Shown here in pieces: positions 62,787 through 64,000 of a stretch of 64,000 nt of DNA; the stretch's first letter is position 1; each line of letters begins with the position of its first letter. Both the position numbers and the translations under genes were made by a program. Below the pieces are notes generated by a model. The model was not told the origin of the DNA. It did no database searches and saw only the letters and a list, made by a program, of their open reading frames with translations. The stretch comes from Maridesulfovibrio ferrireducens (lineage in GTDB: Bacteria; Desulfobacterota; Desulfovibrionia; Desulfovibrionales; Desulfovibrionaceae): contig NZ_JAEINN010000001.1 of assembly GCF_016342405.1 (NCBI RefSeq), positions 124,001 to 188,000 of the forward strand, written 5' to 3'.

Positions 62787-64000
62787 GACAGTTCCTCCAT
62801 GATCCTTTTGAAATCATCGCCTCTGGCATCATATCCTGTGTATGCGTCAAAGCTTGCAGTGGCAGGTGAAAGCAGGATTGTATCTCCTGCGGTCGAGTTC
62901 GCGAAAAGAGTTTTAACTGCCTTTTCGAGATTATCGTGCCACGAAATTTTAAAATCGTTCTTCAAAGGGGATTCAAAATGTTCCCGTCCAGCTCCGAACA
63001 GCGCTACTTCTGTAACCTTTCCTTTCATAGCAGGAATCAGATCAGCAACTTTTCCGCCTTTAAAAACTCCGCCGAGCAAGAGTCTTATAGGACCGTCAAA
63101 GCTGCCGAGTGCAGCAACGACCGCATCAAGGTTTGTACCTTTTGAGTCGTTGATAAAAGTTACTCCGTTTACAGAACCTAGATTTTCAATGCGGTGGCGT
63201 TTTCCTTTGAATGAATCAATACCCGCTTGAATTTCTTCTTTGGTAAGGCCCATTTTTTCAAGGGCAAGCCATGCCGCTTCTATGTTAGAGCGGTTATGTT
63301 TTCCGGGAAGATTCGGTTGTTCTTTAACATTTATCCCATCAAACCATTTGACTGAAGCTTTTGTGAATTCAGCCGGAGTTAGTTCATTGCGCATTGAAGC
63401 CGGAAGTATTGCCAGTGCATCCGGAGCCTGCCGTTCGAAGATTTTAAGCTTAGCTGAAACGTATTCATCCATATCCAGATGGTAATCCAGATGATTAGCT
63501 GAAATGTTAAGAAGAATCGCAACATCAGGTCTGAAAAGGTGGCAGTTTTGTAATTGAAAGCTTGAAACTTCAAGAACAAGAACATCACACTGCCCTTTAG
63601 CCAGAATGTATTCGGAGAGGGGCGTTCCGTAGTTGGCTCCCGCAAATGCTTTTCTACCCGAGTGTTCAAGTATGTGCGTTATGAGTGCAGTGGTCGTTGT
63701 TTTTCCGTTCGTTCCGGTGATGGCAATCATCGGCTCGTCTGCAAACCATGAAGCCAGTTCCAGCTCGGAAATGATTTTTCTTTCCGGCATGTCGCCAAGC
63801 ATCGGTTTGATTTTCCGGACAGGAACACCGGGGCTGACGACTATAACGTCGGCTCCTTTAAACTGTTCAGGACAAGCCGGGCCGATCATAAGCTGTGCAT
63901 CCGCACCGAGGCCGCTCAGAATATCTTCAGTAATATTTTTGTTTTCATCAACAATACGCACTGTGGCACCAAGGGCGTGAAGCAACCTTGCGGCGGCAAG
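62783..64000 (-). CDS. murD: UDP-N-acetylmuramoyl-L-alanine:D-glutamate ligase, N-terminus outside window
   Basis: The open frame continues to base 64000 (LAAARLLHALGATVRIVDEN at the edge), so the start lies beyond the window and the TTG at 63985 is not the start. The ATP site is AITGTNGKTTTTALITHIL; LNISANHLDYHLDMDEYVSAKLKIFE and FINDSKGTNLDAVVAAL are diagnostic. It adds D-Glu to UDP-MurNAc-Ala. About 20-30 N-terminal residues are missing. First gene seen of the overlapping murD-ftsW-murG-murC run. Confidence 0.96.
   Translation of the reverse strand, partial: LAAARLLHALGATVRIVDENKNITEDILSGLGADAQLMIGPACPEQFKGADVIVVSPGVPVRKIKPMLGDMPERKIISELELASWFADEPMIAITGTNGKTTTTALITHILEHSGRKAFAGANYGTPLSEYILAKGQCDVLVLEVSSFQLQNCHLFRPDVAILLNISANHLDYHLDMDEYVSAKLKIFERQAPDALAILPASMRNELTPAEFTKASVKWFDGINVKEQPNLPGKHNRSNIEAAWLALEKMGLTKEEIQAGIDSFKGKRHRIENLGSVNGVTFINDSKGTNLDAVVAALGSFDGPIRLLLGGVFKGGKVADLIPAMKGKVTEVALFGAGREHFESPLKNDFKISWHDNLEKAVKTLFANSTAGDTILLSPATASFDAYTGYDARGDDFKRIMEELS

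Noticed and set aside
1-64000. CRISPR arrays, insertion sequences, prophage, tRNA or rRNA genes
   Set aside because: Read for repeats with regular spacers, transposase and integrase motifs, and tRNA-like T-loops; none were convincing.

Overview
The window looks like chromosomal core DNA of a Gram-negative anaerobic deltaproteobacterium of the Desulfovibrionaceae, probably a marine Maridesulfovibrio-like species. The inference rests on gene content and order: the collinear yceD-rpmF-plsX-fabH-fabG-acpP-fabF-glyA-comEB-rib-nusB-leuS-lptE-holA block, the dcw cluster, a selenocysteine-containing SelD, a HesB-like selenoprotein and TAXI-type TRAP transport. No phage, insertion sequence, CRISPR array, tRNA or rRNA gene was recognised.

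Layout. 1-10.7 kb holds mixed genes: a HesB/IscA-like selenoprotein cut by the window edge, a TetR regulator, a copper-exporting ATPase, pyrR, a shikimate-kinase-family kinase, a cysteine-cluster protein, a cell-surface protein split by one in-frame amber codon, a WcbI-like protein, then cobT and selD. 10.8-16.8 kb is mainly minus strand: a small unknown gene, an HhH protein, hemC, an FmdB zinc ribbon, lon, acylphosphatase and radC. 16.8-32.7 kb is one long minus-strand run read from yceD to holA, covering ribosomal protein L32, phospholipid and fatty-acid synthesis, glycine/one-carbon metabolism, riboflavin synthesis, NusB, LeuRS, LPS transport and DNA polymerase III delta. Strong hairpins lie at several of its gene borders. 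32.9-48 kb is accessory metabolism and transport: L28, a TRAP-TAXI system, a CGGC-domain protein with an unknown partner, a gamma-glutamyltransferase, two tandem solute-binding proteins, gltX, an Nfu-type protein, an HDOD protein and a glycine betaine ABC transporter. 48-52.8 kb is a ZraPSR-like envelope-stress module. 53-64 kb is a radical SAM protein followed (in map order) by ftsZ, ftsA, ftsQ, murB, murC, murG, ftsW and murD, transcribed from murD to ftsZ.

The two most instructive points are recoding. Two genes contain an in-frame TGA at the position of a family-conserved cysteine, followed by a possible bacterial SECIS hairpin: the HesB-like gene (TGA at 168-170, minus) and selD (TGA at 9714-9716, plus). 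Ordinary ORF calling truncates or loses both. A third, different interruption is a TAG at 6989-6991 that separates the body of a secreted protein from its membrane-anchor domain; this looks like a nonsense mutation.

The best-supported regulatory circuit is at 48-53 kb. A zraP-like periplasmic protein gene has a near-consensus sigma-54 promoter (52823-52840) with dyads 60-115 bases upstream (52900-52939). The neighbouring operon encodes a DUF4405 membrane protein, a histidine kinase and a sigma-54-dependent activator with a GAFTGA motif. I found no clearly undescribed large system. The less ordinary pieces are the DUF4405 protein with a duplicated C-terminal module, the CGGC protein plus 94-residue partner, and the unassigned intergenic dyads.
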